Assembly: GCA_964023275.1 (NCBI GenBank)
Contig: OZ029918.1
Location: 19,138,361-19,202,360 of the forward strand
Direction: 5' to 3'
DNA from: Norana najaformis
Lineage: Eukaryota > Annelida > Clitellata > Crassiclitellata > Hormogastridae
Length of the DNA: 64,000 nucleotides
Shown here: in pieces, positions 1-10,400 of the stretch
How the letters are laid out: every line of letters begins with the position of its first letter
How positions within the stretch are numbered: the first letter of the stretch is position 1
Program-made: the position numbers and the translations under genes
Notes under the pieces: model-generated
The model's input: only the letters and a program-made list of their open reading frames with translations
Database searches by the model: none
Told to the model about the DNA's origin: nothing

Positions 1-343
1 CACTAACTTCATAGAGGGCCAGGAGAGTGACCTGCTTACAGTCGACAGCACCGAATACGTCGGCAAGAAGGCGGGTCATAAGTGATTCAGTTGAGTGATA
101 TTTCCTGAGGAGGCATAAGAGAGTTTGAGTCAAGATAGTGAGATGGCTGACAAGAGACACATCTTTCAAGAAACTTGGAAAGAAAGGACAAGTTAGAAAT
201 AGGACGGTAATTAGAGGGGGCACTAGGGTCAAGGCCCTGGCGCTTCAAGGAGGGGAAAACTACTGCACGTTTGTGGGAGGGAGTGAGCCCTCAGTCAGAG
301 AAGTATTACATAATAAATGAAAAAATGAATTAAGATCATCAAT
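1..343 (-). mobile_element. LINE fragment (left half of a copy split by the Polinton)
   Basis: Antisense remnant of an APE-type LINE reverse-transcriptase region. It is clearly similar to 25,798-26,060, where the same family reads as RT N-terminal sequence (NYRPISNL motif) on the - strand. The copy stops abruptly at the Polinton boundary and resumes at 11,643, so this LINE was the insertion target. Frames are broken, so it is a dead copy. Confidence 0.8.
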
Positions 344-344
344 T
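339..344. repeat. Left target-site duplication of Polinton 1 (TCAATT)
   Basis: TCAATT directly precedes the left terminal repeat, and TCAATG (11,637-11,642) directly follows the right one. The match is 5 of 6 bases. A 6 bp duplication is the known Polinton/Maverick signature. Confidence 0.6.
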
Positions 345-455
345 GTAGATATATATATATATAATGGGGGTTAGAGTGCAGTCTGCACTCAGTGACCCTG
401 CCGCACTGCCCCCCGAGCACAATGAGGGTTTGAGTGCAGTCTGCACTCGATGACC
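345..455 (+). repeat. Left terminal inverted repeat of Polinton 1
   Basis: Pairs with the reverse complement of ~11,530-11,636. After an AT-rich GTAGATATATA tip it has a G-run followed by a near-perfect 17 bp palindrome, GAGTGCAGTCTGCACTC, at 374-390. The G-run plus palindrome recurs at 432-448, exactly 58 bp further in. The right end has the same two-palindrome layout with the same 58 bp spacing. Confidence 0.85.
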
Positions 456-588
456 CACCGCGCCTGCCACTACGAGCGCAGCTGGTCTGCCGCGCGTGGC
501 GCAGACACAGCGCATTAATTCAGCTCATAGGGCAGCGGGGCCGATGGTTCAACCACGACGGGCACCGCTATTGCAAAACAGACGCAAC

Positions 589-1156
589 TCAGGCCAAAAG
601 CGATTCTGGCGCCGCAAGCCTTTTAATCAATGCCGCACGGGCTTCCTCTCGGCCACGCTCGATCATCTCATGTTTTGTCTTTTCGTCCATCACAGCCATG
701 CCAATGGACTTGCGCCGGATCTCCTCTTTCATGGCCCGGTCCTTTTCAGCCTAGTCGAGGATCAGCTTGTACTCATCATCACTGATCATGGTGTCTTCCA
801 ACGCTTTCGAGATGTGACTTTGCCGCTCTTGTAGAACATCTCCGGCTGATGGCGACGCCAGCCATATCAAGCAGGCTAGCCAGCTCAGCGAAACTCTCAT
901 GGATTAGACCGGGCACGAGTCCAACACCAGTCGCGCCTCCAACACCCATCCCAAGAACGATAAATGCAAGCGTGGCGGATGCACCATTGGCCGCATTCAC
1001 TGCTCTACGGTACTTCTTGTGAAGACGGCCGTGGGCTTCCACCTCCGATATCAGGAAGGCTTTGAGCTCGCCGATTGCAATTGTTTGTAGGTGGAATGTG
1101 GACGGCGTCATCTCAGTTGGAAAGGCAGGATCGGTGAGAGGTGGATACAGTGGCAT
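589..1156 (-). pseudogene. Polinton small membrane protein with hydrophobic Gly-rich core, frameshifted
   Basis: Starts at the ATG at 1,156, three bases past the stop of the upstream capsid-like gene, so the two were co-arranged. The N-terminal part is followed by an HKKYRRAVNA helix and a hydrophobic Gly-rich stretch (TLAFIVLGMGVGGATGVGL), likely membrane-inserting. A frameshift near 780 separates the C-terminal part, which continues in another frame with ISDDEYKLILD and a charged helical tail ending in APESLLA at a stop at 589-591. One in-frame stop also lies in the tail. The same protein, equally broken, is in the second element at 17,304-17,932. I know related proteins of unknown function from animal Polintons; the function is not established. 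Confidence 0.75.
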
Positions 1157-1158
1157 GG

Positions 1159-2165
1159 CTATAGTTTCTCTACCACCGGAGTGGCAGATAACTCCGTATG
1201 ATGTGTTACATTTACTTCATCCAACTCAACTATCTTGACCTCAACATCTCGACAGATCACCGTGTGAAATATACAGCTAAAATTTAAACCTCCATTGAAA
1301 GTGTTGCTTATAAAACGGGCACTAGTTAGTCCTTCCGGAAGAATACTAAATTTAGCCTCGCGGTTATTATAACCAGACACTGAATCTCCAGAAGCCAGGG
1401 CCCACTGAAACTTTGTTGTCTGATGGATTTAGAGAACTCACACATGGGTACCTTGCAGCAGTCAATGGAAATATTACAGAAGCACCGCACCCTGTCTGGT
1501 GTTCATAGAAGCGCGTTTGTAGACGTCACACGTGTAAATGGTCTCGTCTTCGTAATCCAGGAATGCCTGTTGCACGTCAGCATAAGATCCGGCGTGGAGG
1601 TCTAACGTTATCATAGCCCCAATGGCTCACTATGGTCTGCCCATTGGCCCAGCTCAGGTGATATTTACTCATGTCGGTCTCTCCCCATGCTGCCTTAGGT
1701 ACGCCCGGATATTGAAGTTCATGTCAGCCGCCATGTCGTTCGTTGAGATAATAAACAGAGGCAATGTAAGACTAAATGTTCCCACGGCAAGCATGTTTTT
1801 TAATCGCAAGAGGCTAGTTGTTGCACCCACGCATGTGCCTGCTTGAAGATTTGCATGTTTGAAAGCTCTGTTTTGGTTGATTCCGCAGTAACTACGTTTA
1901 ACCGGTAGATGCTATATGGCAAACTTGTTGTAATGACAAACTCCTACACCCGTGGGCCCAACACAATGTGAGACCTCAGAAGTATCGCGAATCTATTACC
2001 ACTCTTGGTGCCTTTGAGTTCCCACCGCATAATCCGTTCTGTCTTAGGTCTCCGACCGGCGAGGCAGATTTTCGAAATGTGCATGGCCGTTGGACTCTGA
2101 ATCCAAGCCCCAGCCGCCTGGTCAGCAGTTACCCACTCACTCCCGGCGAGTGGGTTAAATGCCAT
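1159..2165 (-). pseudogene. Polinton minor-capsid-like (candidate penton) protein, frameshifted
   Basis: A succession of open segments in shifting frames: MAFNPLAGSEWVTADQAAG at the start, then an SIYRLNVVTAE segment, then an MSKYHLSWANGQT segment, then QAFLDYEDETIYTCDVY, and finally GPGFWRFSVSGYNNR up to the stop at 1,159-1,161. Each segment has a homologous counterpart in the same order in the second Polinton-derived element (16,330-17,250), so this is one ancient gene. Its position next to the membrane-protein gene and its beta-rich, Trp/Tyr-rich composition suit a virion structural protein. Penton identity is inference. An LTR begins 10 bp upstream of the start, so the N-terminus may be truncated. 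Confidence 0.65.
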
Positions 2166-2175
2166 GTATGGCTGG

Positions 2176-2563
2176 TGTAGTTTGTCGTAGTCACGATGCC
2201 GAGTCTCATCAAATAGAAGTCTTTTATTGTTGAACTGAGACGTAACTTAGACCGAAAATAAAGTTCAACAGTAGTTCAGCAGTTCTGTGAAGTCAAACAT
2301 CGCCTGACAGTTCGGCTCGGACTTTCTCTCGGTCTGTTCTTCGGTCTGTGTTAAAGAATCACTTTCCCCCCTTTTAAACTTGTTTGACACTCTCTCGATC
2401 GAGTCTTGCATTTCACCAGTAGCCTGTCTGGCACTCCCTCACATCAGGTAAATGTCGAAATTTCCCGCCGATGGCACACCTCCAGCTGCCATCAGTGAAC
2501 ACCCAAGGGCACCACCGGACACACATGCTGACGACGACGACACGTGAGGTGAGGAACGTGACA
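2176..2563 (-). mobile_element. LTR of a Ty3-like retrotransposon with adjacent polypurine tract
   Basis: Read on the - strand it begins TGTCACGTTCC and ends ACAAACTACA (TG...CA termini), and contains AATAAA-type signals near the far end. Immediately upstream on the same strand (2,564-2,574) is the purine tract GAGGGAGGAGG, as expected before a 3' LTR, so this is not a clean solo LTR. I found no second LTR and no matching 5 bp flanks (GCTGG versus CCTCC). It is a partial copy that landed inside the Polinton. Confidence 0.65.
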
Positions 2564-2574
2564 CCTCCTCCCTC

Positions 2575-3391
2575 AAGCGGATGCTCCCGGCTGTTTATGG
2601 ACGGGACATCCACATGTCTCGATCATTTCGTCGTCGAAGTCCCTCGACCCATAATGCTCAGGAACAACGTGTAACACAAACAACACATTATCTTTACATT
2701 CTAATTAACATATTATCTATACATTCTACTTAACACATTGTCTCTACATTCTACTTCCAACAAACATTACAAAAAGATCACATATCCTAAAAGACTATAC
2801 AAATCCCTATGCTTAATCAAAAGTCAACATGACATAAAAGTCTTTAAGTCTAATAACATCTATATCCACTGTCTACTCAAGACACCTCCACAAGGCACCA
2901 CAGCATCGTCACCTCTACCGCAGTGGTCCCCTAAGCCACAACACAGATCTCTCTAACACAACCAGACCTCCGCCAGGTCTCACAAAGCTTCACATTACAT
3001 CCACTACGTATTTCTTAACAAAACACGTTTCGTCCGAGAACCCCAATCCTACTACTCACTTATTCCAAAACTATCAATCAATCCATTCCTGCCATTGACA
3101 CAGCTATCTATATCACCTCTCCTTTCATCAACATCCAATATGTATCAAACAGCTAATCACTCACTATTCATAATTCTCAACCTCACAAAAAACCTAAAAG
3201 TGTATTAATTACATCCTTACTCAAATACTATCTTACTATCTCTTATGTTTAAGTTAAACGGCATCAACCTTATCATATCTATATATGTCCATCAACAACT
3301 AAATTCAGCTCAATAAAATTCTAACTGAGCCATTATTTACACGTCAGTCCCTACAGTTAAATCTAGATCTCACTCTAAATTGCAAAGCTCC
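2575..3391. other. AT/AC-rich stretch without recognisable genes
   Basis: No supported coding region on either strand. It may be internal sequence of the LTR element whose 3' LTR is at 2,176-2,563, or decayed Polinton DNA. It contains a short 25 bp tandem repeat (2,682-2,756). Confidence 0.5.
2682..2756. repeat. 25 bp tandem repeat, three units
   Basis: Three adjacent 25 bp units, each of the form AACAYATTRTCTNTACATTCT followed by AMTT, occupying 2,682-2,706, 2,707-2,731 and 2,732-2,756 with a few substitutions between units. Confidence 0.85.
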
Positions 3392-4903
3392 TCATACTGA
3401 CGGATTAATTAAAACGAATGGTTGCACTGCTGAACATGTTCTGTCTTCCTGGTTTCTTAACACTGAACTGTGTGATGACACAAATTGAACAGAACCATAA
3501 GATGAATGAATGACAAAAGTTTCTGGTCTATTGCAATATGTGACACGAGAATGTTGTACTCGCTTGCGCAAAGAAAACTGAGTAGAACTCATTGAGTCAC
3601 TTTCTGATAAATTTGTACTCACATAAGTCCCAATCAACCGACTGAAGTCACAGACGTTCGTATCATCCGAGTCCGTTCTCCTTAGTTCCTTCCTTGACTT
3701 CGTGGCTTTCGACGAGCATGTCACTGACTGAACCACCAGCGGATGCTTCCGCGTACCCCTTAACGACAGCAACCTGATCGTCGGCATACTTCCTAATGGC
3801 AGCATCCTGGGCGTCCGCGTACCGTTGGTCATGTGCAACGGCTCCATGTGCACTCTGTTACTCTTTGTTATGGTGTCGGTGACCACCTTTGACATTTGTG
3901 TTACATTCGCCGCGTCGCTTTTGGATGTTGGTTCATCTGAGGGGAGCCCGGTAACTCTGTGGCCGCCCATGGCCAAATTACCAGTCATTGGTATCGCCGG
4001 GTTTGAGCATGTGCGCGCTTCTTACGACGGCATCCTTCTCGTCCGCGTACTGCCTGGCGACGGCGGCCTTCTCGTCCGCATACTGCCTGGAGGTAGCCGC
4101 CTTCTCATCCGCGTACTGCCTGGCGGTGGCGGCCTTCTCATCCGTCTACTCCTTGGTGGCGGCGCCTAGCACAATGCTCAGTGAGGCATCCTTCTCGTCC
4201 GCGTATTGCCTGGCGACGGCGTCCTTCTTGTCCACGTGGTGCCTGGCGGCGGTGGCCTTCTGTTCCGCATACTGCCTGGCGGTGGCGGCCTCCTCGTCCG
4301 CGTACTGCTCAGTGTCAGCGCGCTGCATATTGCTCAGTGCGGCATCCTTCTCGTCTGCGGCATCCTTCTCGTCCGCGTTCCTCTTGACTTCAGCATCGTG
4401 ATCGTCAACGTATGTCATCACGGCAGCGTCCTGGGTGTCTACGTACCGCTTGTTGGCCATGTGCAACGGCTGCTTTGGCACTCTATCGCTCTTTTTTATG
4501 GTGTCTGTGACCACCTTCGACACTTGTGCCATGCTCGCAGCGTCGCTTTTGGATGTTGGTGCATCAGTGGGAGCCTGGTCACTCTGTCACCGGCCATGTT
4601 GAGGGTGCCAGACCCACCAGCGAGCTGCAGGTTGTCCTGGTCAGTGGTATCAGTGTAGCCCTTTGTCGCAGCGTCCGTGCCTTCCAGAGGCACTCCGATG
4701 TCTGTCAGCCGGAACCCACCAGTCGAGAGAATCCCCATCATGGTATCGCCTATCCTGTGGACGAGGCCGGCAGGGTTACACTGCCCCACTTCTGCTGCTG
4801 GCACACCCATGCCACTTCCACCAATCTTGTCAACTGGCCTTGCATTTGCGAAAAAGAGCGCGCGGATCCACTTAGCTGCATAGTTTGAGTATAATGTCTT
4901 CAT
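3392..4903 (-). pseudogene. Polinton fibre-like protein with hendecad coiled coil and phage-tail-fibre-like motifs
   Basis: Opens at 4,903 (MKTLYSNYAAKWIRALF), overlapping the protease end by ~32 bp. Three copies of a motif resembling bacteriophage tail-fibre repeats occur: TGGFRLTDIGVP followed by GTDAATKGYTD, then MAGDRVTRLP, then MGGHRVTGLPSDEPTSKSDAA. The second and third are each followed by a SKVVTDTIxKS(D/N)RV block, so that unit is duplicated. Between them lies an Ala-rich coiled coil of 11-residue repeats of the ARQYADEKAAT type. The reading frame breaks near 4,530 and again near 4,145-3,990. This suits a trimeric virion spike, but receptor-binding function is inference. I know of no standard name. 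Confidence 0.7.
4022..4310. repeat. 33 bp tandem repeat encoding 11-residue coiled-coil units
   Basis: Successive 33 bp units carrying GCCTGGCGNNGGCGGCCTTC-type cores correspond on the - strand to hendecads such as ARQYADEKAAT and ARQYAEQKATA. The period equals 11 codons exactly, as expected for expansion that preserves the coiled-coil register. Confidence 0.85.
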
Positions 4904-5291
4904 ATTTTCGGCCTGCAGAAAGCTCTCTGAGCACGTGCAGGCAGAGGTGGCCGCATATCACATCATCGGGACCCTGGACCTGAAAGGTCTGTGTCCTAAA
5001 TATCGAGAGTTTGTGAGGTGGGTCCAGCCCATAGCTGTGAAAGTGGTATGCGGTGGGGCCGTTTTTGTGGTATGCAACCCAGTGATTGCTGGAGCCGGAG
5101 TCCAGATTGACCACCCCATATTCCTTGTTATGTACCGTGGAAGGAAGGCTGTCGCGCATAAACACACCGTGGAAGTACGGTAGGGCTTTAGCGGCCCTCT
5201 GGATATTGAGGTTGCTTAGCGGTTCTAGTTTTTTTAAATATATAAGCTGGATCCATTTCACAGCGGACAACAACCACCGCGAGTCTCGCAC
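4872..5291 (-). CDS. PRO: Polinton adenain-like cysteine protease (PRO), possibly inactive
   Basis: 139-codon open frame matching the Polinton/adenovirus maturation protease family, which cleaves capsid precursors in virion assembly. Visible features are the segment FHGVFMRDSLPS, the catalytic-His region SSNHWVAYHKNG, the YHFHSYGLDPP region, and the catalytic-Cys region CGHLCLHVLREL near the C-terminus. In the family the third segment normally carries an acidic residue (F-D/E-S-F/Y-G). Here the position reads His (codon CAC), which would remove the catalytic acid. The frame is otherwise open, and length is at the short end for Polinton proteases. It overlaps the genes on both sides by ~30 bp. 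Confidence 0.85.
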   Translation of the reverse strand: MRDSRWLLSAVKWIQLIYLKKLEPLSNLNIQRAAKALPYFHGVFMRDSLPSTVHNKEYGVVNLDSGSSNHWVAYHKNGPTAYHFHSYGLDPPHKLSIFRTQTFQVQGPDDVICGHLCLHVLRELSAGRKYEDIILKLCS

Positions 5292-5677
5292 CCGAGATAC
5301 AACCCAGAGCCCGCACCACCTCGCAGCTGAGTCTCGACTTCACGATTATGACGCTTGGCCAGCGCCGCGCTGTTGGCCTGTTTAAACTGCGCCGCCCTTG
5401 CTACCGTTGCCACCCCACCAGACAGCGCACTGGCCACAGAAAGCCCACCGGGGATTGCCGGGAGAAGAGCTAATAGCGAGAGAAAGCTGCCCATCTTCAC
5501 CATCTTTTTCAGTTCCTTTTTGGTGAACCTCAGCTCAGTGCCAGCGGCCTCCACCTTCTTTTTCTGGATGTGGGCAATCTGCCGCTTTGTCAGCCTCAGT
5601 TTGTCCTCCCCATGAAGCTGGCTAGAGGCGAGCCAGATTGTGGCCCCAGTGCCATCGCGGGCGGCCTTAGCCAGCAC
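5258..5677 (-). CDS. Polinton pX-like small virion/membrane protein
   Basis: 139 codons, open throughout. The N-terminal half is basic with KLRLTKRQIAHIQKKK and LRFTKKELKKMVKMG, then a hydrophobic Ala/Leu/Gly segment (SFLSLLALLPAIPGGLSVA), then a C-terminus containing GSGLYLG. Small proteins of this layout lie beside the protease and capsid genes in many animal Polintons and resemble adenovirus core/cement proteins cut by the protease. The exact role is inference. The start at 5,677 is the first ATG of the frame; upstream sequence belongs to the capsid gene tail. Confidence 0.65.
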   Translation of the reverse strand: MLAKAARDGTGATIWLASSQLHGEDKLRLTKRQIAHIQKKKVEAAGTELRFTKKELKKMVKMGSFLSLLALLPAIPGGLSVASALSGGVATVARAAQFKQANSAALAKRHNREVETQLRGGAGSGLYLGCETRGGCCPL

Positions 5678-5772
5678 TACTTTTGACCCTCAGTCAACGT
5701 AAGGCTGAAGGGAATATACTCGGAAGCCATGAATCAGAATGAATCAAAAGGGGAGGTTTTTTCTAAATGCTA

Positions 5773-7245
5773 GTATACGGTGTTGAACTTGCTCCCATCA
5801 GATTCGAGGTACAGGAGACGGTCGCTTTACCTGTCTGGAATGTGACCAGAATCCAGCACAGCTTTTCAGTCTAAGATTTCACGCTCCGCCTCCATGAGAA
5901 GGATGTTGCTTGTGGTACTGCAATGTTGTTGCAATGCATAGAGCGGAATACCACAGGCACCTTGACCTTGCTCTCAGTCTGCTTCATCAGCGCGCTCTTC
6001 TACTCCAGTGCGGGAATTACATGAGACATGAACCATGACAGTTTTGTCAGCTCAGTCCGCCCATTCAGGGGCGCCTGGTCTTGGAAGATAGCATCGGCGT
6101 CAGCTTGCTGACTCAGTAGCAGAGACTGTTTGATTCCGTAGACAACCTTGTGGTAATCTTCCAGAAGCCAAACAGGTGTCTTAGAGGGACGACGAACGAC
6201 AACGAACCTATGGGTTCTGGCCTAGCAATAATCAGCTGTCGCTGTGGTTCAAAGACAAGATTTGCTGCGGCGGCCGCCTCAGTTGTATCTTTTTGCCAGC
6301 ACATGTTCAGATGCATTCTGTAAAAGGAGGGAACTAATGAGAGGGAAACTAAATCGGAACCTGAAGAAACGACTGGTGAAAACCTTGGTTTGGAGTGTGG
6401 TTTTGTATGGATCAGAAACATGGACTCTGAGAAAGGAAGACATCAGAAGATTGGAAGCATTTGAGATGTGGATATGGCGCAGGATGGAGAGAGTCAGCTG
6501 GACGGAGCACATTACAAATGAGGAGATACTGCAAAGAGTAGAGGAAGAAAGATCCTTGGTGGGAACAATTAGAAGTCGACAGAGGAAATGGATTGGCCAC
6601 ATAATGAGAGGGGACTCACTCGTAAGAACTATTATCGAGGGAAGAATGGAGGGACGAAAAACAAGAGGAAGACCTAGACAGATGTTGCTGGACTGGATGA
6701 TCACGGATGGATACAGCGGACTGAAAAGAGATGCTCAGCACCGTGAAGAATGGCGCCATTGGACGTATGAACCTGCCTAGAGGGCAGAGAACCACAAGAA
6801 GAAAGAAGATGTTCAGACACTTTTTTTGCGTAAATAAGCATACCCCTCATCGTCGTGGCTTTCCCAGGGGACATCACATTTTCTATCTCGTGTTGTTGGT
6901 CAAGTACCGGATCTGGGAGAACATGTACAGGACAGCGTTGTTGATGAGTGTGATTAGCGTGCTGGCTACATAGACCTCACCCATGGATGCGAGCCTATTC
7001 TCCACAAGTAGGTAGCTCTTGGACGGTTGTGTGAAAAAATCCTGGTTCTGGATATCGATCTGTATGGCTTGTCCATTGTTGATGGCATCAGGGTTCTGCG
7101 ACTCATGCGGTATTCGAATGACTCGATGCTCTCATTGACCGGCACCGCTTCGGCGATGTCTAACATATCACTCGCCACGTTTACGGTCGCCGTTGTGTGG
7201 TGGAAAAACGTCAAGTCTTCAATACAGCGTGTGCACCATTCGGCA
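5773..7245 (-). pseudogene. MCP: Polinton major capsid protein (double jelly-roll type), interrupted and internally deleted
   Basis: Order of conserved segments on the - strand: N-terminal LTFFHHTTATVNVA, then PSKSYLLVENRLASMG, LITLINNAVLYMFSQIRYL, then PGKATTMRGMLIYAKK. A LINE insertion (6,312-6,808) follows. The gene then resumes with FGFWKITTR (in another frame the expected LLEDYHKVVYGIKQSLL), LTKLSWFMSHVIPALE and ESKVKVPVVFRSM, and ends LESDGSKFNTVY at a stop near 5,773. Relative to typical Polinton capsid proteins, a block of very roughly 150 codons before the C-terminal motif is missing. Several frameshifts and stops are present. It forms the icosahedral shell in intact elements. Confidence 0.85.
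6312..6808 (+). mobile_element. 5'-truncated LINE inserted in the capsid gene, with 9 bp TSD
   Basis: Encodes the C-terminal region of a LINE ORF2: [51 protein letters not shown], then [11 protein letters not shown], ending in HWTYEPA and a purine tail (GAAAGAAG). It is flanked by identical ATGTTCAGA at 6,303-6,311 and 6,809-6,817, so the whole insertion is 497 bp. The frame is open from 6,244 to 6,780, so it is much younger than the decay around it. The clade is uncertain among RTE-like and related APE LINEs. Confidence 0.9.
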
Positions 7246-7484
7246 GAGTTGAAGGACTATTGAGGACGACTATTGAGGACCGAGAAACAAGTCCCTTCCC
7301 CTTGGCCCATCACCATTTTGAGGGCACTTTCCATGGCCGCTTGTAGCATCTTGAAACCAGAATGTGGTCCAGTAGGCTGGCCAGCCAGCATTGTACTATC
7401 TGGTGGACAGGCCAACCAGCGGGTTTGTGCTTGAGGAGCTGATTCTGGTATCTATGGGCACTGAGCTGCTGCCTGATAGAATAC

Positions 7485-10400
7485 TCAGCCATCCTTGCGC
7501 TCGATATAGCGTCCGTATGCCCGCGTTGTGACTCCATCTGGTGCTATCCACTTTTTTGTGTCCAAGGGGAGAGCCTGGTCTTGTTTTGCTCGTATAGGCC
7601 CATTTGGTGCCCATGGCTTCGGAAGGATGACCTGCATGTTCTTGAACTCCTTTCACTCGAACAAACATTGCTTGTACAGGCCGTGGCACTGGTCTTTCTT
7701 CACGACAGCCTTCTGGACGCCCTTTGCTTTCTGGATCTCTGCGCCACCTGCTCTCAGGATGGAGTACATCTTCAGGCGCAGGCCGACGAACTCAGCAATG
7801 GGGGCACAACTACATTGGTCCTTGAATTTGCCCACAACCTTCTGTTCTCACTGCTGTAGTGTCGGTATCTAGCAGTTGGGTCTTGCCCTCGTATTGGGCT
7901 TTGACCTCTTTATACCAGAAGTCATACATCAGATGCTTGCTGAGGTCGAGGACACCCTGACCAGTGTAGACTGGTCAGCTGAGTTTCAGCATGCTCTTGA
8001 CGCTATGGACAGCCACAAGACCGCCATCAAGATTGTGTGTGATAAGTAGGCGGGGTTGGCAATCAGGCGGCATAGCCGGTCCTCTTGCATGGGCGCCACC
8101 AAATCAACCCTGATGTGCTTGCACAAGTTCTCCATTGTCTTACCAAAGATGGCATTGTTGGCCAGCTTGAAGAAGTCCTTCTCAAAGTCCGACATTGCCT
8201 TCGCATGTAGCTGGATATTCATTTCGATGTATGGGGCCATCCAGGTTTGCTGTCGGAACTTCAGTGCACGGTGGATCTTGCTGACTCTCATGCCCAGCGT
8301 ATGGTACAGCTTCAGGTTGCGATAGTGAACCACATACCGCTCCTTGGGGTGTAGGCTTGAGACCAGCTTCTGACATTCTGCGAACTGTCCTCCTAGCTCG
8401 GTCATGAGTGTGTGCTGATTATCGCTTAGACATGCCTCTTGGAAGGCCTGGGTCTCTGGCGCTAGGGGATAGAAGCAATCTGTAAAGAATATTATTTTGT
8501 TATGTTTACCCAGTTATAAAAGAAAAATGTTTGTGGGCGTTGTGGAGGTGCTCCGGATACTCCATGTCAACCTCAAGCAGGAAGCCGTCGGGCGCGTCGT
8601 CTTACATTGCCAGCATTTCATCCAGCGTCATGCTTGCTCAGCTAAATATGTCGAATGGTAGGAGCTACTGCTTTGCCCAGCTGTAGAGGTTGTTTGTGTC
8701 CAGGTACGTGATCCATCTGTTTGGCTTTGAGGTGTCATAATCGGGGCACTGTGGGTTGTTGGCTTTGACAAAGCGCTTGGACGCCATTGAGATTCCACCA
8801 CAAAGATGTCTCTCAATGAATAGGTGCATGTCGATATCTGTCAGGAGCTCGAGCTCGATCTTGGTCTTCTTCAGCAAGGCGTCCCAGGCCATCCCTGGCA
8901 GGCTGAAGTAGTTCACCGGGTTGAGGCCGTAGTGCTTTATTGCTGTCCCTTGAAAGGTCTCAAAGACGTCTGCCAGGAGGAGCACATCGGTATGGAGATA
9001 CAGGTCATGGTAGTCGCACAAGGTCTTGCAACCGAAGGCCTCCCACACCTGCTGGGCGTGTTGGTAGTCCGCGTTGCTGATACTTTCGTGGGTGAGTCGG
9101 CTGTAAAAGGCCTTATGTGGTGGGAGTTGCTCCTCGTCGAACCGAAGGTTGCCGCCTATGTCCTCATATGGGTAGATGCCTTTGTGCTGTAATAGCCCTA
9201 GCTTTACCACATTGCCACTGGAACTGCTGGTAATCTGCAGGTCCACCGGTGATAGGTTCCCCACCAGCTTGTCCAGCGAGCTGTTTAGGAACTGGAGGCT
9301 GTCGATGAACTGCAGCTGCCCCAAGCTAAAGGTCATGTACTTCTTGTTATTATGGATGCAGCTGATTTTGTGACTCTGCCCCGCCTCACAGCTGCCCAGC
9401 GCCTGCATGATGAGGTGGGTATCATAGCCTTGCAGGTTGTGGAAGACAACAGGCACTTTGCACTTGTCTGGATATATGCGTAGCTTGAGGTTGCAGGTGT
9501 TGTGGGCGGCCCCCTGGTACTTAATGGTGATGTGGGAGTGGTCTCAAACCTTGTCGCCTGTCATCTCCCCACAGATGTGGCACGTGGTTGCCGCTTGGAG
9601 AGCTTGGCAGTCGGCCGCTGTCATCACCATGTCTGCCTTGTCAGCCTGACTGTGCTTGATAGTAGCAAGCCCGCCTTGCAAGCGCTGGAGGAACTCTTCT
9701 ACGACATTTTCACCCTGGTAAATATCAGGCACATTAGCGTAGCCACGCTGCAGACAACCACAAAGCAGAAGCTGCACAGTTCCTGCTTGGCGATGAGCTT
9801 GGAGTTGCTTTCGTTGGGGTCCATGGCCGCACCTTCCACTGGCACGTCCAGCACCTCAAAGTCGGGGTAGATGATGTATGGGACGCGCATTTGCTTGTGG
9901 TGGTTTTGGAATTTGAGGATGTTCTTGCCCTCTTGCAGCATCTCAGTCCGCTGCGGCTTCTTACTAATGCCTTGGCAATCTTTGGTGTGGTTAGCTAGGA
10001 AGATCTCGGTGGAGAAGACATGCAGGCAGCAGCGGCGTGGGTGCCCTCTGCATCTGTGGCTGTTGTTTTTTTACAGCATGCAGGCCAGATCCTTGTTCCA
10101 GACATAATGCTGGTTTTTACCATCGGCCAATAATAGAAGATCGATATTGTGGACTCTAGTCTCGGTAGAGACACGGATTGGATACTATGGTTGGGTTTCA
10201 GCGTTCAAAATGGCTGATATCTGTCACCTTCACTGGGAAGGCCATTCGTGTAAAGTCCAGCTTTCCAAGGTGAGCTCGATACTTAGTTGGGCGTTGGGGG
10301 TCTTTTTCTGCTGGATGCGTTGCCGATGTGGCCCACTCAAAGCAGTGGTTGTCTGTGTTCTGCACATTGACAACTGAGCACGGGGAATGCACTTCGGTGT

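Noticed and set aside
434..834. Forward-strand open frames at the left Polinton end as genes
   Set aside because: They run antisense to the membrane-protein gene tail, which is supported by its homologue at 17.3-17.9 kb.
2670..3355. TGTAAC...CTACA stretch as a second, nested LTR
   Set aside because: TG...CA ends occur by chance often; flanks (CAACG versus GTTAA) do not match, and no primer-binding site or polypurine tract was seen.
8485..8530. A genuine spliceable mini-intron in the polymerase gene
   Set aside because: About 30 bp between GT and AG is too short for metazoan splicing, and removing it does not restore the polymerase frame.
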